DNA of 64,000 nucleotides from WTFY01 sp964614915 (GCA_964614915.1 CAZTNC010000011.1:62001-126000); one strand, 5' to 3'. Counted from the stretch's first letter, positions 9,753 to 19,031 are shown. The notes: generated by a model not told the origin, from the sequence alone. Numbers and translations: made by a program.

Positions 9753-10148
9753 ATGGATTTGATACGTGATGTGCTGATGCTATCTCCCGTGATCGTCTAC
9801 TGGTCGGGCTGGATGTTTGGCCTTGTCATCGCCGCCCCGATCGTGCTGCTCCTGTGCCGTGCCCGGTGGCTCGACGTCGCGGTCGTGGCTGCGACTTCCA
9901 TCGCCGTGGTCACCCTGATGCCGCTCTGGCATGCGCAGGTGGGCTATGTGCGCCTGATCGGCCTGCCGCACATCGTGATCTGGACCCCGCTTGCCATTTA
10001 CCTCTATCACCGGCGCAGACACTTCGTGACCCCCGGACCTGTGCGCTGGACCATGGCGGCCCTGATGGCCACCATCGTGGTCTCGCTGGGCTTTGACTAC
10101 GTGGACGTCTTGCGCTACCTGCTGGGGGAGCGAGCACCCCTGGTGTGA
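9753..10148 (+). CDS. small integral membrane protein of unknown function
   Basis: A 131-residue protein with about four hydrophobic segments (near residues 9-30, 35-53, 60-80 and 95-115) and a basic patch YHRRRRHF between the third and fourth. I do not recognise a family. The ATG at 9753 is chosen because AGGAG lies six bases upstream; an earlier in-frame ATG at 9723 has no such site. It is divergent from the MpaB-MMPL pair, sharing a 181-bp intergenic region, and upstream of coaBC by 91 bp. No catalytic motif is visible. Confidence 0.6.
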   Translation: MDLIRDVLMLSPVIVYWSGWMFGLVIAAPIVLLLCRARWLDVAVVAATSIAVVTLMPLWHAQVGYVRLIGLPHIVIWTPLAIYLYHRRRHFVTPGPVRWTMAALMATIVVSLGFDYVDVLRYLLGERAPLV

Positions 10149-10239
10149 CGGCGAAAAGCGCTGCACGGCGCGCAACCCCAGGAGGCCGCCTCCCGGCATA
10201 CGCGGTCAAATCCTGTGCCTGTTCTGGTAGACTCGGGCC

Positions 10240-11499
10240 ATGTCCTTAGCCAACAAGAACATTCTGCTCGGCGTGACCGGGGGAATTGCGGCCTACAAAA
10301 GCGCAGAGCTAGTGCGTGAACTGGTGCAGGCCGGCGCACAGGTGCGGGTGGCCATGACTGAAAAGGCCAAGGCCTTCGTCACCCCGCTCACCTTCCAGGC
10401 ACTGTCGGGCCACCCAGTGGCCAGCGATGAATTCGATGCGCCGCAGGCCGAGCACGGCATGGATCACATCACCTTGGCCCGCTGGGCCGATGCCATCCTG
10501 ATTGCCCCGGCCAGTGCCAACACGATTGCCAAGCTCACCCACGGCAGTGCCGACGACCTGCTGAGCACGCTGTGCCTGGTCACCCGCGCACCGATCGCCA
10601 TGGCCCCGGCCATGAACCAGGCCATGTGGTCCCATCCCACCACCCGCCGAAATTGCGAGGCCCTGAAAAAACGCGGCATCCTGCTGTTTGGCCCGGGCTC
10701 GGGCAAGCAGGCCTGCGGGGACGTGGGCGAAGGCCGTATGTTCGAGCCGCGCCAGCTGCTGCTGTCACTCGACCACCTGTTCCACACCCACGAACTCGAC
10801 GGAATCAATGTACTGATCACGGCCGGGCCCACCCGCGAGCCGATCGACCCGGTGCGCTACATCAGCAACCGCAGCTCGGGGCGCATGGGCTATGCGCTGG
10901 CCGAAGCGGCACGCGATGCCGGAGCCAGCGTCGAGCTGGTATCCGGTCCGGTAGCCCTGCACGCAGGCGAGGGAATTCGCTGTGTACAGGTGAACACGGC
11001 CGAAGAAATGCTGGAGGCCGTGCGCCGGCATGTGGAGGATCAGCAGATATTCATCAGCTGTGCGGCGGTGTCCGATTACCGGCCCGTGGCCAGACAGCCG
11101 GACAAGATCAAGAAACTGCATGCCGACCTGTCGCTTGAGCTGACGCGAAACCCGGATATCGTATCGGAGGTGGCCCGCCAGCCACGACGCCCGTTCGTGG
11201 TCGGCTTCGCAGCGGAAACCCGCGAACCCGAGAAACATGCGCTGCAAAAACTTGAGCGAAAGCAGCTGGACATGATTGCTTGCAACAACGTGGCCGACCC
11301 GCAGTGCGGGTTCGACAGCGAGGAGAATGCGCTTGAGGTGTACTGGCCAGGCGGGCATCACTCGCTCGAGCAAGACCGAAAGCCCAAGATTGCGCGCAGG
11401 CTGATCCACCTGATCGCAGAACGTTATGCCAGCACACACAAGCCGGGCAATGTCACAGTCCTCAAAAAAGTCAAAGACCGAAATCAGAATTCTCGATGA
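10240..11499 (+). CDS. coaBC: bifunctional phosphopantothenoylcysteine decarboxylase / phosphopantothenate-cysteine ligase
   Basis: This two-domain enzyme makes 4'-phosphopantetheine from phosphopantothenate and cysteine on the way to coenzyme A. The N-terminal FMN-binding CoaC half shows TGGIAAYK, PASANTIAKL, the substrate motif APAMNQAMW and the catalytic-cysteine flap KQACGDVGEGRM. The C-terminal CoaB half shows ITAGPTREPIDPVRYISN, SSGRMGYALAEAA and VGFAAET, followed by the dimerisation end. Its 419 residues are close to E. coli Dfp (406). The dut reading frame begins inside its last 50 bases, the same coaBC-dut linkage seen in E. coli. Confidence 0.96.
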   Translation: MSLANKNILLGVTGGIAAYKSAELVRELVQAGAQVRVAMTEKAKAFVTPLTFQALSGHPVASDEFDAPQAEHGMDHITLARWADAILIAPASANTIAKLTHGSADDLLSTLCLVTRAPIAMAPAMNQAMWSHPTTRRNCEALKKRGILLFGPGSGKQACGDVGEGRMFEPRQLLLSLDHLFHTHELDGINVLITAGPTREPIDPVRYISNRSSGRMGYALAEAARDAGASVELVSGPVALHAGEGIRCVQVNTAEEMLEAVRRHVEDQQIFISCAAVSDYRPVARQPDKIKKLHADLSLELTRNPDIVSEVARQPRRPFVVGFAAETREPEKHALQKLERKQLDMIACNNVADPQCGFDSEENALEVYWPGGHHSLEQDRKPKIARRLIHLIAERYASTHKPGNVTVLKKVKDRNQNSR

Positions 11500-11923
11500 G
11501 CGCATCGGCCGGGAGATCCCCCTGCCGAGCTATGCCACGCCCGGCTCTGCGGGCATGGACCTGCGGGCCTGCCTGCAGGAGTCGATTTGCATTGCCCCCG
11601 GGGAGTCGGTACTGATCCCGACCGGGATCTCCATCCATATTCGCGACCCGGGGCTGGCCGCCACCATCCTGCCGCGCTCCGGTCTGGGCCACAAGCACGG
11701 CATCGTGCTGGGCAACCTCGTGGGCCTGATTGACTCCGATTACCAGGGCCCCCTGATGGTATCCCTGTGGAACCGCGGCAGCGATCCGTTCGAAGTCAAT
11801 GTCGGTGACCGCATCGCACAACTGGTCATCGTACCGGTGGTGCAGACCGAGTTCGAAATCGTGGAACACTTCGGCGCCTCGGACCGCGGCAGCGGCGGCT
11901 TCGGCCATTCCGGGATCGCCTGA
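11450..11923 (+). CDS. dut: dUTP pyrophosphatase
   Basis: A trimeric dUTPase that hydrolyses dUTP to dUMP, keeping uracil out of DNA and feeding dTMP synthesis. All five family motifs can be read: AGMDLRA, PRSGLGHKHG, GLIDSDYQG, RIAQLVI and the C-terminal flexible arm RGSGGFGHSG. The ATG at 11450 gives 157 residues (E. coli 151). An in-frame ATG at 11426 would add eight residues, and neither has a strong ribosome-binding site; coupling to coaBC, which it overlaps by 50 bp, may help translation. Confidence 0.95.
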   Translation: MSQSSKKSKTEIRILDERIGREIPLPSYATPGSAGMDLRACLQESICIAPGESVLIPTGISIHIRDPGLAATILPRSGLGHKHGIVLGNLVGLIDSDYQGPLMVSLWNRGSDPFEVNVGDRIAQLVIVPVVQTEFEIVEHFGASDRGSGGFGHSGIA

Positions 11924-11942
11924 GCTTCACACGGCGCGCACC

Positions 11943-13313
11943 ATGCCCGTCAACCCGCTCATCTTTCGCGCCTACGACATCCGTGGCCTCGTCGACACGG
12001 ATTTGACTCCGGACTGCGTACGGCAGATCGGACACGCGCTCGGTGCCCTGTATCCGCACACACCGCCGGTGGTAGTCGCACGGGACGGTCGCCGATCCAG
12101 CCTTGCGCTGGGCGAGGCGCTGGGCGCCGGGCTGGCCGCCAGCGGGCGCACCGTGGTCGACATCGGCGAGGTGCCAACCCCCGTGCTGTACTACGCCACG
12201 CATGTTCTTGAGACCGGTGCCGGCGTGATGGTAACCGGCAGCCACAACCCGCCCGAATACAACGGCCTCAAGATCATGATGGACGGCAAGACCCTGTTCG
12301 GCGAGGCCCTGCAGGCCATCTGCCGGCACATCCAGGAGGGCCCGGCGCGTGCACCCGAAGGGCAGCGACGCGAGGACGCGGTGCTGGAGCGCTATCTTGA
12401 TGAGGTGTGCGCGAACGTTCGCCTTTCGCGCCCGCTTCGCATCGCCATCGACTGTGGCAACGGAGTGGCCGGGCCGGCTGCCATGGCCCTTTTTTCCCGG
12501 CTAGGCTGCGAGGTCGAGAGCCTGTACTGCGAGGTCGACGGTGATTTTCCCAACCACCACCCCGACCCCAGCGTCCCCGAAAACCTGCGCGACCTCATCG
12601 CCTGCGTCAGGCAAGAGCAGCTCGACCTAGGGCTCGCATTCGACGGCGACGGCGACCGCCTGGGGGTGGTCGATGAGCGGGGCCGGGTGCTGTGGCCGGA
12701 CCGCCAGATGATGCTCTACTCCCGGGACGTGTTGTCGCAACACCTGGGGGGCCGGGTGGTGTTCGACGTGAAATGCTCGAAAAACCTACGTTCGGTCATC
12801 GAGCAGGCCGGTGGCGAGGCCATCATGTGGAAAACCGGGCACTCGCTGATCAAGGACAAGATGGCGGAGACCGGCGCCGTGCTCGGCGGCGAAATGAGCG
12901 GACACGTCTTTTTCAAGGACCGCTGGTACGGATTTGATGATGCCCTGTACTGTGCGGCGCGTCTGCTGGAGATCGTGTCACGTGAACGCCTTGCCGCCAG
13001 CCAGCTGTTCGACACCCTGCCCGATGATATCTGCACGCCGGAAATCGTCGTTCACCTCGGCCAGGACGGCGACCAGCACACCTTCATGGAGGCGTTCAGC
13101 CGGCAGGCGCGCCTGCCCGGAGCACAGGTCCTGACTATCGACGGGGTGCGTGCCGAATACGCCACGGGCTGGGGCCTAGTGCGTGCCTCGAACACCACGC
13201 CTGCCCTGGTGCTGCGCTTTGAAGCCCGCGACGAGGCGGCCCTGCAGGATGTCCAGGCGGCCTTCCGTGCCCAGTTGCTGAGCGTGGACGCCGGACTAGA
13301 ATTACCTTTTTAG
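11943..13313 (+). CDS. algC: phosphomannomutase/phosphoglucomutase
   Basis: A 456-residue alpha-D-phosphohexomutase of the AlgC type, interconverting the 1- and 6-phosphates of mannose and glucose for cell-surface polysaccharides. The four domains show the phosphoserine loop TGSHNPPEYNGLK, the metal loop DGDGDRLG, the sugar-specificity loop GGEMSGH and the phosphate-binding region RASNTTPALVLRFE. The ATG at 11943 is 19 bases after the dut stop and matches the family start (IFRAYDIRG). Order dut-algC-argB resembles that in Pseudomonas. Confidence 0.94.
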   Translation: MPVNPLIFRAYDIRGLVDTDLTPDCVRQIGHALGALYPHTPPVVVARDGRRSSLALGEALGAGLAASGRTVVDIGEVPTPVLYYATHVLETGAGVMVTGSHNPPEYNGLKIMMDGKTLFGEALQAICRHIQEGPARAPEGQRREDAVLERYLDEVCANVRLSRPLRIAIDCGNGVAGPAAMALFSRLGCEVESLYCEVDGDFPNHHPDPSVPENLRDLIACVRQEQLDLGLAFDGDGDRLGVVDERGRVLWPDRQMMLYSRDVLSQHLGGRVVFDVKCSKNLRSVIEQAGGEAIMWKTGHSLIKDKMAETGAVLGGEMSGHVFFKDRWYGFDDALYCAARLLEIVSRERLAASQLFDTLPDDICTPEIVVHLGQDGDQHTFMEAFSRQARLPGAQVLTIDGVRAEYATGWGLVRASNTTPALVLRFEARDEAALQDVQAAFRAQLLSVDAGLELPF

Positions 13314-13367
13314 ACGGTGCGAACCCGGATAGAATAGCCCCCTTTTGAACGATGCCTGTATCCGTCC

Positions 13368-14246
13368 ATGAAATCTGAAGACGCTGCAAACACGGCCAAG
13401 GTGCTGATCGAGGCGCTGCCCTACATCCAGAAGTTCGCCGGTCAAACCGTGGTCATCAAGTACGGCGGCAACGCCATGGTCGACGAAGCGCTGAAAAGCA
13501 GCTTCGCGCGGGATGTCGTGTTGCTCAAGCACGTCGGCATCAATCCGGTCATCGTGCACGGCGGCGGCCCCCAGATCACGGAGCTGCTGGAGAAAACCGG
13601 CAAGGCGAGCAAGTTCGTGGAAGGCCAGCGTGTCACCGATCGCGAGACCATGGACATCGTCGAAATGGTCCTCGGCGGGCTGGTCAACAAGGAGATCGTG
13701 CAGCTAATCAACCAGCATGGCGGGCGAGCCATGGGGATCACGGGCAAGGATGGCCGCCTGATCCGCGCCAAGAAACTGACCTTAAAGCGCAAAGCCTCGG
13801 AGACCACCGAGACCATCGATCTCGGCCACACGGGCGAAGTGGTCAGCATCGACCCTACCCTGCTGAACCATCTCAAGGGCGACGATTTCATTCCGGTGAT
13901 CGCGCCGACGGGCAGCGACAAGGACGGCCAGACCCTGAATATCAATGCTGATTCCGTGGCCGGCAAGGTGGCCGCGGCTCTGCATGCGGAAAAGCTGATC
14001 CTGCTCACCAACACGGAGGGCGTGCAAAGGGACGGTCAGCTATTGGCCCGGCTGGCTTCTCGTGAAATCGAGTCGCTGATCGCAGAGGGCGTCATCCGCG
14101 ACGGCATGCGACCGAAAGCGATGTGTGCCTGGGATGCCCTGGCCTCGGGTGTGAAAACCGTCCACATCATCGACGGGCGCATCCAGCATGCCGTGCTGCT
14201 GGAACTGTTCACGAGCGAAGGCATCGGCACCCTACTGTACAGCTGA
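13368..14246 (+). CDS. argB: acetylglutamate kinase
   Basis: ArgB phosphorylates N-acetylglutamate, the second and often feedback-controlled step of arginine synthesis. The 292-residue protein shows VVIKYGGNAM with the catalytic lysine, VHGGGPQITELL, and NINADSVAGKVAAAL around the ATP site. The N-terminal extension of about 25 residues before the first strand (YIQKFAGQTV) is the type associated with arginine-sensitive hexameric enzymes, so inhibition by arginine is likely. It is 54 bp after algC, with a TAGAAT -10-like element at 13330-13335. Confidence 0.95.
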   Translation: MKSEDAANTAKVLIEALPYIQKFAGQTVVIKYGGNAMVDEALKSSFARDVVLLKHVGINPVIVHGGGPQITELLEKTGKASKFVEGQRVTDRETMDIVEMVLGGLVNKEIVQLINQHGGRAMGITGKDGRLIRAKKLTLKRKASETTETIDLGHTGEVVSIDPTLLNHLKGDDFIPVIAPTGSDKDGQTLNINADSVAGKVAAALHAEKLILLTNTEGVQRDGQLLARLASREIESLIAEGVIRDGMRPKAMCAWDALASGVKTVHIIDGRIQHAVLLELFTSEGIGTLLYS

Positions 14247-14251
14247 ACCCG

Positions 14252-14267
14252 GGGCGCATGTGCGCCC
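14252..14267. terminator. short hairpin between convergent argB and pyrE
   Basis: GGGCGC and GCGCCC form a six-base-pair stem around a four-base loop, exactly in the 26-bp gap between the two convergent stops. There is no T run on either side, so if it terminates transcription it does so weakly or as a shared barrier. Confidence 0.35.
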
Positions 14268-14272
14268 GTATC

Positions 14273-14929
14273 TCACACCGGCTTGCCGTACGTCTGCAGA
14301 TACGTCCGGATGCGCTCAATCTGCTCCGGCTCGCAAGCACCTGCATGCTCGATGAGATCCTCGATCGTCGCCACCGAGAGCACCTCGATACCGTGGCGCT
14401 GCCTGACATCGTCGGTGGCCAACTGGCCCTGTGTGGCACCCCATTCGCCGCGGTCAAATGCGATCACCACGCCCTGCGGCTGTGCCCCGCAGCCCCGGAT
14501 GATCGACACTGCCTCATCCACCGCGGTCCCGGCCGTGAGCACGTCATCGACAATCAGCACCCGTCCCTGCAGGGGCGCACCGACGACGACGCCCTGGTCG
14601 CCGTACTGCTTGGCCTCCTTGCGGTTGAAGGCATAGGGCAGGTTGATGCCGTGTTCCCTGGCCAAGGTCATGGCAACCGCCGCAACCAGGGGGATGCCCT
14701 TGTAGGCGGGCCCGAACAGCATATCGGTACCGAGATCAGCCCGCACGATGGCCTCGGCATAAAAGTGGCTCAACTGCTCCAGCGACTGGCCATCATGAAA
14801 CAGGCTGGTGTTGAAGAAATAGGGTGCCACCCGTTTAGACTTGAGCGTGAACTCGCCAAACTGGATGACATTCTTCTCAACAGCAAAGCTGATGAAAGCC
14901 TGACCGTTATTGATGTCCTTTCGGGTCAC
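14273..14929 (-). CDS. pyrE: orotate phosphoribosyltransferase
   Basis: PyrE joins orotate to PRPP to give OMP, the fifth step of pyrimidine synthesis. The PRPP-binding signature VLIVDDVLTAGTA is complete, the flexible catalytic loop reads FNRKEAKQYGDQG, and FGEFTLKSKRVAPYFFNT is the family N-terminus. It has 218 residues (E. coli 213). Translation begins at GTG, nine bases after the stop of the adenine deaminase gene and preceded by AAGGGA, so the two nucleobase-metabolism genes are in one operon. Confidence 0.95.
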   Translation of the reverse strand: MTRKDINNGQAFISFAVEKNVIQFGEFTLKSKRVAPYFFNTSLFHDGQSLEQLSHFYAEAIVRADLGTDMLFGPAYKGIPLVAAVAMTLAREHGINLPYAFNRKEAKQYGDQGVVVGAPLQGRVLIVDDVLTAGTAVDEAVSIIRGCGAQPQGVVIAFDRGEWGATQGQLATDDVRQRHGIEVLSVATIEDLIEHAGACEPEQIERIRTYLQTYGKPV

Positions 14930-14938
14930 CAGTGTCCC

Positions 14939-15958
14939 TTACCTGTATGCGGCAACATAGGCATTAAGTTCATCCAAGTGGGCCGCCTTCGTATGTTCAT
15001 CGAGAAAGGCGCCGTTGAATGAGTTGCGAGCGATGCGGTGCAGTTCGTCCACTGTCAGTCCCAGCGCTTGCTGGACCGCCACATAGTTGTCGTTGACATA
15101 GCCGCCGAAATAGGCCGGGTCATCCGAGTTGACGGTCACTGCAAGTCCGTGTTCCAGCATGGTCTTCAGAGGATGACTATGCATCTCGTCGACCACTGCA
15201 AGTTTGACGTTTGACAGGGGGCACACAGTGAGCACCGTGCCTTCGCCTGCGATGCGTCGTGTGAGCTCCGGATCATCCAGTGTGGCATTGCCATGATCGA
15301 TGCGGTCCACCTTGAGGAGATCGATCGCCTCCTCGACGTAGGAGGCCGGGCCCTCTTCACCGGCATGCGCAAGTAGCCGATAGCCCTGCTCACGGGCCTG
15401 CTTGTAGACCGATGCGAACTTGTGCGGCGGGTTGTCCTGCTCGGCAGCATCCAAACCGATGCCCACGATCCCTTCACGAAAGGGCTTGGCCAGCTCCAGC
15501 GTCTTGCGGGCATCTTCTTCGGACAGATGGCGCCAGAAACACATGATCAGCTCGGAGGTAATTCCAAGCTCTCGCTCGGCATCGGCACGGGCTTGCTGGA
15601 TCCCGTGCAGCACGGTCTCAAAGCCAATCCCGCGGCAGGTGTGGCCCTGTGGATCGAAGAACATTTCTGCGTGGCGCACGTTGTCAGCGTGCGCCCGTTT
15701 GAAATAGGCCCAGGTCAGATCGTAGAAATCCTGTTCGCTGCACAGCACCGCCATGCCCTGAAAGAACAGGTCGAGGAATTCCTGCAGGCAGCGGAAATTG
15801 TAGGCGGCGCGTGTTTCCTCCACCGACTTGAAGCTGAGGTCCACACCGTTCCTCTCGGCCAACGCGAACATCATCTCCGGCTCCAAGCTGCCCTCAATGT
15901 GCATGTGCAGTTCGGCCTTGGGTAGCCCGGCAATGAACGGTTTCAAATCCTCCTGCAA
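14939..15958 (-). CDS. adenine deaminase (adenosine-deaminase superfamily)
   Basis: A 339-residue TIM-barrel Zn hydrolase. Metal and catalytic motifs are ELHMHIEGSLEPE, LLAHAGEEGP (His and the catalytic Glu), RIDHGN and VNSDDPAYFGG. From memory it is closest to the Pa0148-type enzymes of the superfamily, which deaminate adenine rather than adenosine: the shared stretch FFDPQGHTCRGIGFE is typical of that group. It would convert adenine to hypoxanthine for salvage. I place the start at TTG (15956-15958) because GGGAGG lies six bases upstream and the only nearby ATG is out of frame. pyrE follows in the same operon. Confidence 0.85.
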   Translation of the reverse strand: MQEDLKPFIAGLPKAELHMHIEGSLEPEMMFALAERNGVDLSFKSVEETRAAYNFRCLQEFLDLFFQGMAVLCSEQDFYDLTWAYFKRAHADNVRHAEMFFDPQGHTCRGIGFETVLHGIQQARADAERELGITSELIMCFWRHLSEEDARKTLELAKPFREGIVGIGLDAAEQDNPPHKFASVYKQAREQGYRLLAHAGEEGPASYVEEAIDLLKVDRIDHGNATLDDPELTRRIAGEGTVLTVCPLSNVKLAVVDEMHSHPLKTMLEHGLAVTVNSDDPAYFGGYVNDNYVAVQQALGLTVDELHRIARNSFNGAFLDEHTKAAHLDELNAYVAAYR

Positions 15959-16113
15959 TGCATCCCTCCCGATCTCAAATGCGTAGATTGTACCTGTCGG
16001 CCCACCGGATCGTAAGAACCTTTGTGACGCCGAAGCGGATGTCCCTGCATGGTCTTGTGCCAGTCCAGCGTGAGCAATTGCCTTGGCGCAAGTGCAACTG
16101 CGAAAATACGCCC

Positions 16114-16809
16114 ATGCGGAAAACTCTCCTTGCCATGGTCCAGGCCGTGACCTTGCTGGTCGTGCCTGCGGCGCTCGCCGAAGAGCGCCCCACGCTGCCG
16201 GATGGTTTCGTCTATCTGGACCAAGCGATCCCGGACCTGGTCATGGACCTGCGCTACATTACCGAACACAACTTTGTCGGCGAACCCATTGACGGCTACC
16301 GGTACGGGTACGCAGTGTTGTCCGCCCCGGCTGCCGCCGCACTGGCCAGGGTCCAGGCGGCCCTGAGCCCGTTCGGGCTTGGTCTCAAGGTCTTCGATGC
16401 CTATCGGCCGCAGTGCGCAGTCGATCATTTTGTTCGCTGGGGCAAGGACCTTGACGAGCAGCGGACCAAGGCACACTACTATCCCGAGGTCGACAAACAG
16501 AACCTGTTCAAGGAGGGCTATATCGCTGCGCGTTCCAGCCATTCGCGTGGAAGCACCGTCGATCTCACCCTGGTCTCGCGCGATGAAAAGGGGCGGGTCC
16601 ATGAACTTGACATGGGCTCGCCGTTTGATTTTTTCGGTCCGGTCTCCTCGCCGCACAGCCTGCAGGTCAATGCCCAGCAGCGCGCCAACCGCATGCTGCT
16701 CCACAAACTGATGCGCGCGCACGGATTTACACCCTACGCCCAGGAATGGTGGCACTTTACCCTCGAGAACGAACCCTGGCCGGACACGTATTTCGATTTT
16801 CCAACCTGA
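16114..16809 (+). CDS. VanX-like D-alanyl-D-alanine dipeptidase, exported
   Basis: A 231-residue Zn peptidase of the M15D/VanX family with a signal peptide (residues 1-22, ending ALA). The Zn and catalytic set is visible: SSHSRGSTVDLTLV supplies His and Asp ligands, and EWWHFTLE supplies the catalytic Glu and the last His. DAYRPQ is the substrate arginine region. In the periplasm it would release D-alanine from D-Ala-D-Ala, so it is a nutrient-recycling enzyme like E. coli DdpX and not evidence of vancomycin resistance. It lies divergent to the adenine deaminase and upstream of xthA. Confidence 0.88.
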   Translation: MRKTLLAMVQAVTLLVVPAALAEERPTLPDGFVYLDQAIPDLVMDLRYITEHNFVGEPIDGYRYGYAVLSAPAAAALARVQAALSPFGLGLKVFDAYRPQCAVDHFVRWGKDLDEQRTKAHYYPEVDKQNLFKEGYIAARSSHSRGSTVDLTLVSRDEKGRVHELDMGSPFDFFGPVSSPHSLQVNAQQRANRMLLHKLMRAHGFTPYAQEWWHFTLENEPWPDTYFDFPT

Positions 16810-16890
16810 TCTTGAGGTACGGGCCAGCAGCCTCGCAGATGCCGGACGAGTCCGTGCATTCAGCCACCGCAGCGATTATTCTTGCACACC

Positions 16891-17667
16891 ATGCGCATCA
16901 TCACCCTCAATGCAAACGGCATCCGAGCAGCGGCCCGCAAAGGATTTTTTGACTGGCTCCCGTCCCAGGAGGCAGACCTCGTCTGCGTACAGGAAACCAA
17001 GGCGCAGATCCATCAACTTGAAAACGATGCCACGTTTTTCCCAGCCGGCTACCACTGCGAGTATGTGGATGCGCTGAAAAAAGGCTACAGCGGGGTAGCC
17101 CTCTACAGCCAGCAGCCCCCGCAACGCATCATTCGAAGCTACGGAGATCGCGAATTCGACGACGAGGGCCGGTACCTGGAATACCAGTTCGAAAGCCTGT
17201 CGGTGGTGTCCATCTACGCACCCTCCGGCTCTTCGAGTGAGGAGCGCCAGCAGGCCAAGTTCCGCTTCATGGACAGCTTCATGCAGCACCTGAAAAAGCT
17301 CAAGCGCCGGCGCCGCGCCTACATTCTCTGCGGCGACTGGAACATCGCCCACAAGAACATCGACCTGAAGGACTGGCGCGGCAACCGGAAAAACTCAGGG
17401 TTCCTGCCCGAAGAACGTGCATGGCTGGATACGCTGTTCTATGATGTGGGCTACCTGGACGCGTTCCGCGAAGTCAACCAGCTGGAAGACCAGTACACCT
17501 GGTGGTCGAACCGCGGTCAGGCCTGGGCCAAGAATGTCGGTTGGCGCATCGATTACCATGTGGCAAGCCCCGAGCTGAAAGGCAAGATCCGACACGCGGA
17601 GATCTACACCAAGGAACGGTTCTCCGATCATGCCCCGCTCACTATGGACTACGATCTGTCGATTTGA
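16891..17667 (+). CDS. xthA: exodeoxyribonuclease III
   Basis: A 258-residue Mg-dependent AP endonuclease and 3'-exonuclease for base-excision repair. Catalytic motifs are LNANGIRAA, CVQETKAQ (metal Glu), YAPSGS, GDWNIAH (Asp/Asn) and SDHAPLTMDY (His). I take the ATG at 16891; a TTG three codons earlier is less likely. A second, different exonuclease III gene lies at 20386-21153. The stop shares bases with the TTG start of ampG, so the two are coupled. Confidence 0.92.
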   Translation: MRIITLNANGIRAAARKGFFDWLPSQEADLVCVQETKAQIHQLENDATFFPAGYHCEYVDALKKGYSGVALYSQQPPQRIIRSYGDREFDDEGRYLEYQFESLSVVSIYAPSGSSSEERQQAKFRFMDSFMQHLKKLKRRRRAYILCGDWNIAHKNIDLKDWRGNRKNSGFLPEERAWLDTLFYDVGYLDAFREVNQLEDQYTWWSNRGQAWAKNVGWRIDYHVASPELKGKIRHAEIYTKERFSDHAPLTMDYDLSI

Positions 17668-19004
17668 GTTCAGTACGCGAAACTACCCGGCAGTGGCGTC
17701 AGGCCTTTGCCGTCTATACCAGGCCCCGGGTCCTGGCCATGCTGTTTCTTGGATTCTCCGCGGGACTGCCCCTGCTGCTGGTATTTGGCACCCTGTCCGT
17801 GTGGCTGCGCCGCGAAGGCATTGACCGCACCACCATCGGCTACGTCTCATGGGTGGCCATCCTGTATGGATTCAAGTTCGCCTGGGCGCCCCTGGTCGAT
17901 CGCCTGCGCCTGCCGCTTCTGACCGACTGGCTAGGACAGCGCCGCAGCTGGATGTTGCTCGCACAGGTCGGGGTACTGGTCGGACTGTGGCTGATGGCAG
18001 GCAACACTCCGGGAGCGCAGTTGGGCGTGCTGGTGCTGGCCGCCCTGCTGGTAGCCTTCGCGTCGGCCACGCAGGACATCAGCATCGATGCCTGGCGCAT
18101 TGAGGCTGTGGCCGATGATATGCAGGGCGCCATGGCGGCGACCTACCAGATGGGTTACCGGCTGGGCATGATCCTAGCCGGAGGCGGCGCATTGATCATT
18201 GCCGGAAACTATTCTTGGAACACCGCCTATTTCGTCATGGGCTGCTTCATGCTGGTGGGCATGATCACCACGCTGGTAGTAGCAGAACCCGAGCACCCGC
18301 CGCGCGCGCCGTCCGGGGACGCGCAGGCGAGCGGTCTGCTTCGGCTGGGCCGCTGGTTCGCCGACGCCGTGGTCCAGCCCTTCGTGGAGTTCTTTCGCCG
18401 CAATGGCCTCATGGCACTGGTCATTTTGCTGTTCATCGGGCTGTTTCGCATCAGCGACATCACCATGGGGGTCATGACGGGCCCGCTGTATGTCGACATG
18501 GGTTTCTCGGACGAGCAGATCGGCTGGGTGTCGAAGACCTTCGGCGTCATTGTCACGATCGTGGGAGCCCTGCTGGGCGGGGTGCTCGTGATGCGTTATG
18601 GAATTCTGCGCATGCTGATCGTGGCCGCGGTGCTGGTGGTCGTCACTAACCTAGTGTTTGCATGGCTCGCCACCCAGGGACCCGAGATCCTGCTGCTGGC
18701 CGTGGTCATCACGGCAGACAACCTGAGCGGCGGCATTGCGGGCTCCACCTTTATCGCGTACTTGTCGAGCCTCACCAACCGTGCCTACACGGCCACCCAG
18801 TACGCGCTGTTCAGTTCCCTGATGCTGCTGCCGGCAAAATTCATTGGCGGCTTTTCCGGAAAAGTCGTGGACGATTTCGGCTACATCCATTTCTTCCTGT
18901 ATGCCGGCCTGCTCGGTGTCCCGGCCGTGCTGCTCGCCATCTACCTGTTGAGCCGCAGGGACCGCCCGCTTGGCGCCCCGGCGTCGGTACACATGCAGAC
19001 CTAG
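17664..19004 (+). CDS. ampG: AmpG-type muropeptide permease (MFS)
   Basis: A 446-residue inner-membrane transporter with about 12 to 14 hydrophobic helices. It has the family signatures MLFLGFSAGLPLLLVFGTLS and FASATQDISIDAWRIE, which distinguish AmpG from other MFS proteins. AmpG imports GlcNAc-anhydroMurNAc peptides from the periplasm for peptidoglycan recycling. The start is probably the TTG at 17664, which overlaps the xthA stop as TTGA; no in-frame ATG exists before the first helix. Its neighbours, a D-Ala-D-Ala dipeptidase and an L,D-transpeptidase-like protein, share the peptidoglycan theme. Confidence 0.9.
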   Translation: MSSVRETTRQWRQAFAVYTRPRVLAMLFLGFSAGLPLLLVFGTLSVWLRREGIDRTTIGYVSWVAILYGFKFAWAPLVDRLRLPLLTDWLGQRRSWMLLAQVGVLVGLWLMAGNTPGAQLGVLVLAALLVAFASATQDISIDAWRIEAVADDMQGAMAATYQMGYRLGMILAGGGALIIAGNYSWNTAYFVMGCFMLVGMITTLVVAEPEHPPRAPSGDAQASGLLRLGRWFADAVVQPFVEFFRRNGLMALVILLFIGLFRISDITMGVMTGPLYVDMGFSDEQIGWVSKTFGVIVTIVGALLGGVLVMRYGILRMLIVAAVLVVVTNLVFAWLATQGPEILLLAVVITADNLSGGIAGSTFIAYLSSLTNRAYTATQYALFSSLMLLPAKFIGGFSGKVVDDFGYIHFFLYAGLLGVPAVLLAIYLLSRRDRPLGAPASVHMQT

Positions 19005-19031
19005 GCCGGTTCCACGAACCTGCCTGGCCGA

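Noticed and set aside
12975..12988. A third parS candidate in algC
   Set aside because: Only the CACGTGAA core is shared; the outer arms do not match. A similar CACGTGA at 33607 in rsmG fails for the same reason.
16114..16809. Vancomycin-resistance VanX
   Set aside because: The gene has a signal peptide and lies in a peptidoglycan-recycling setting without vanH, vanA or vanRS. In a Gram-negative host it is a dipeptide-scavenging enzyme.
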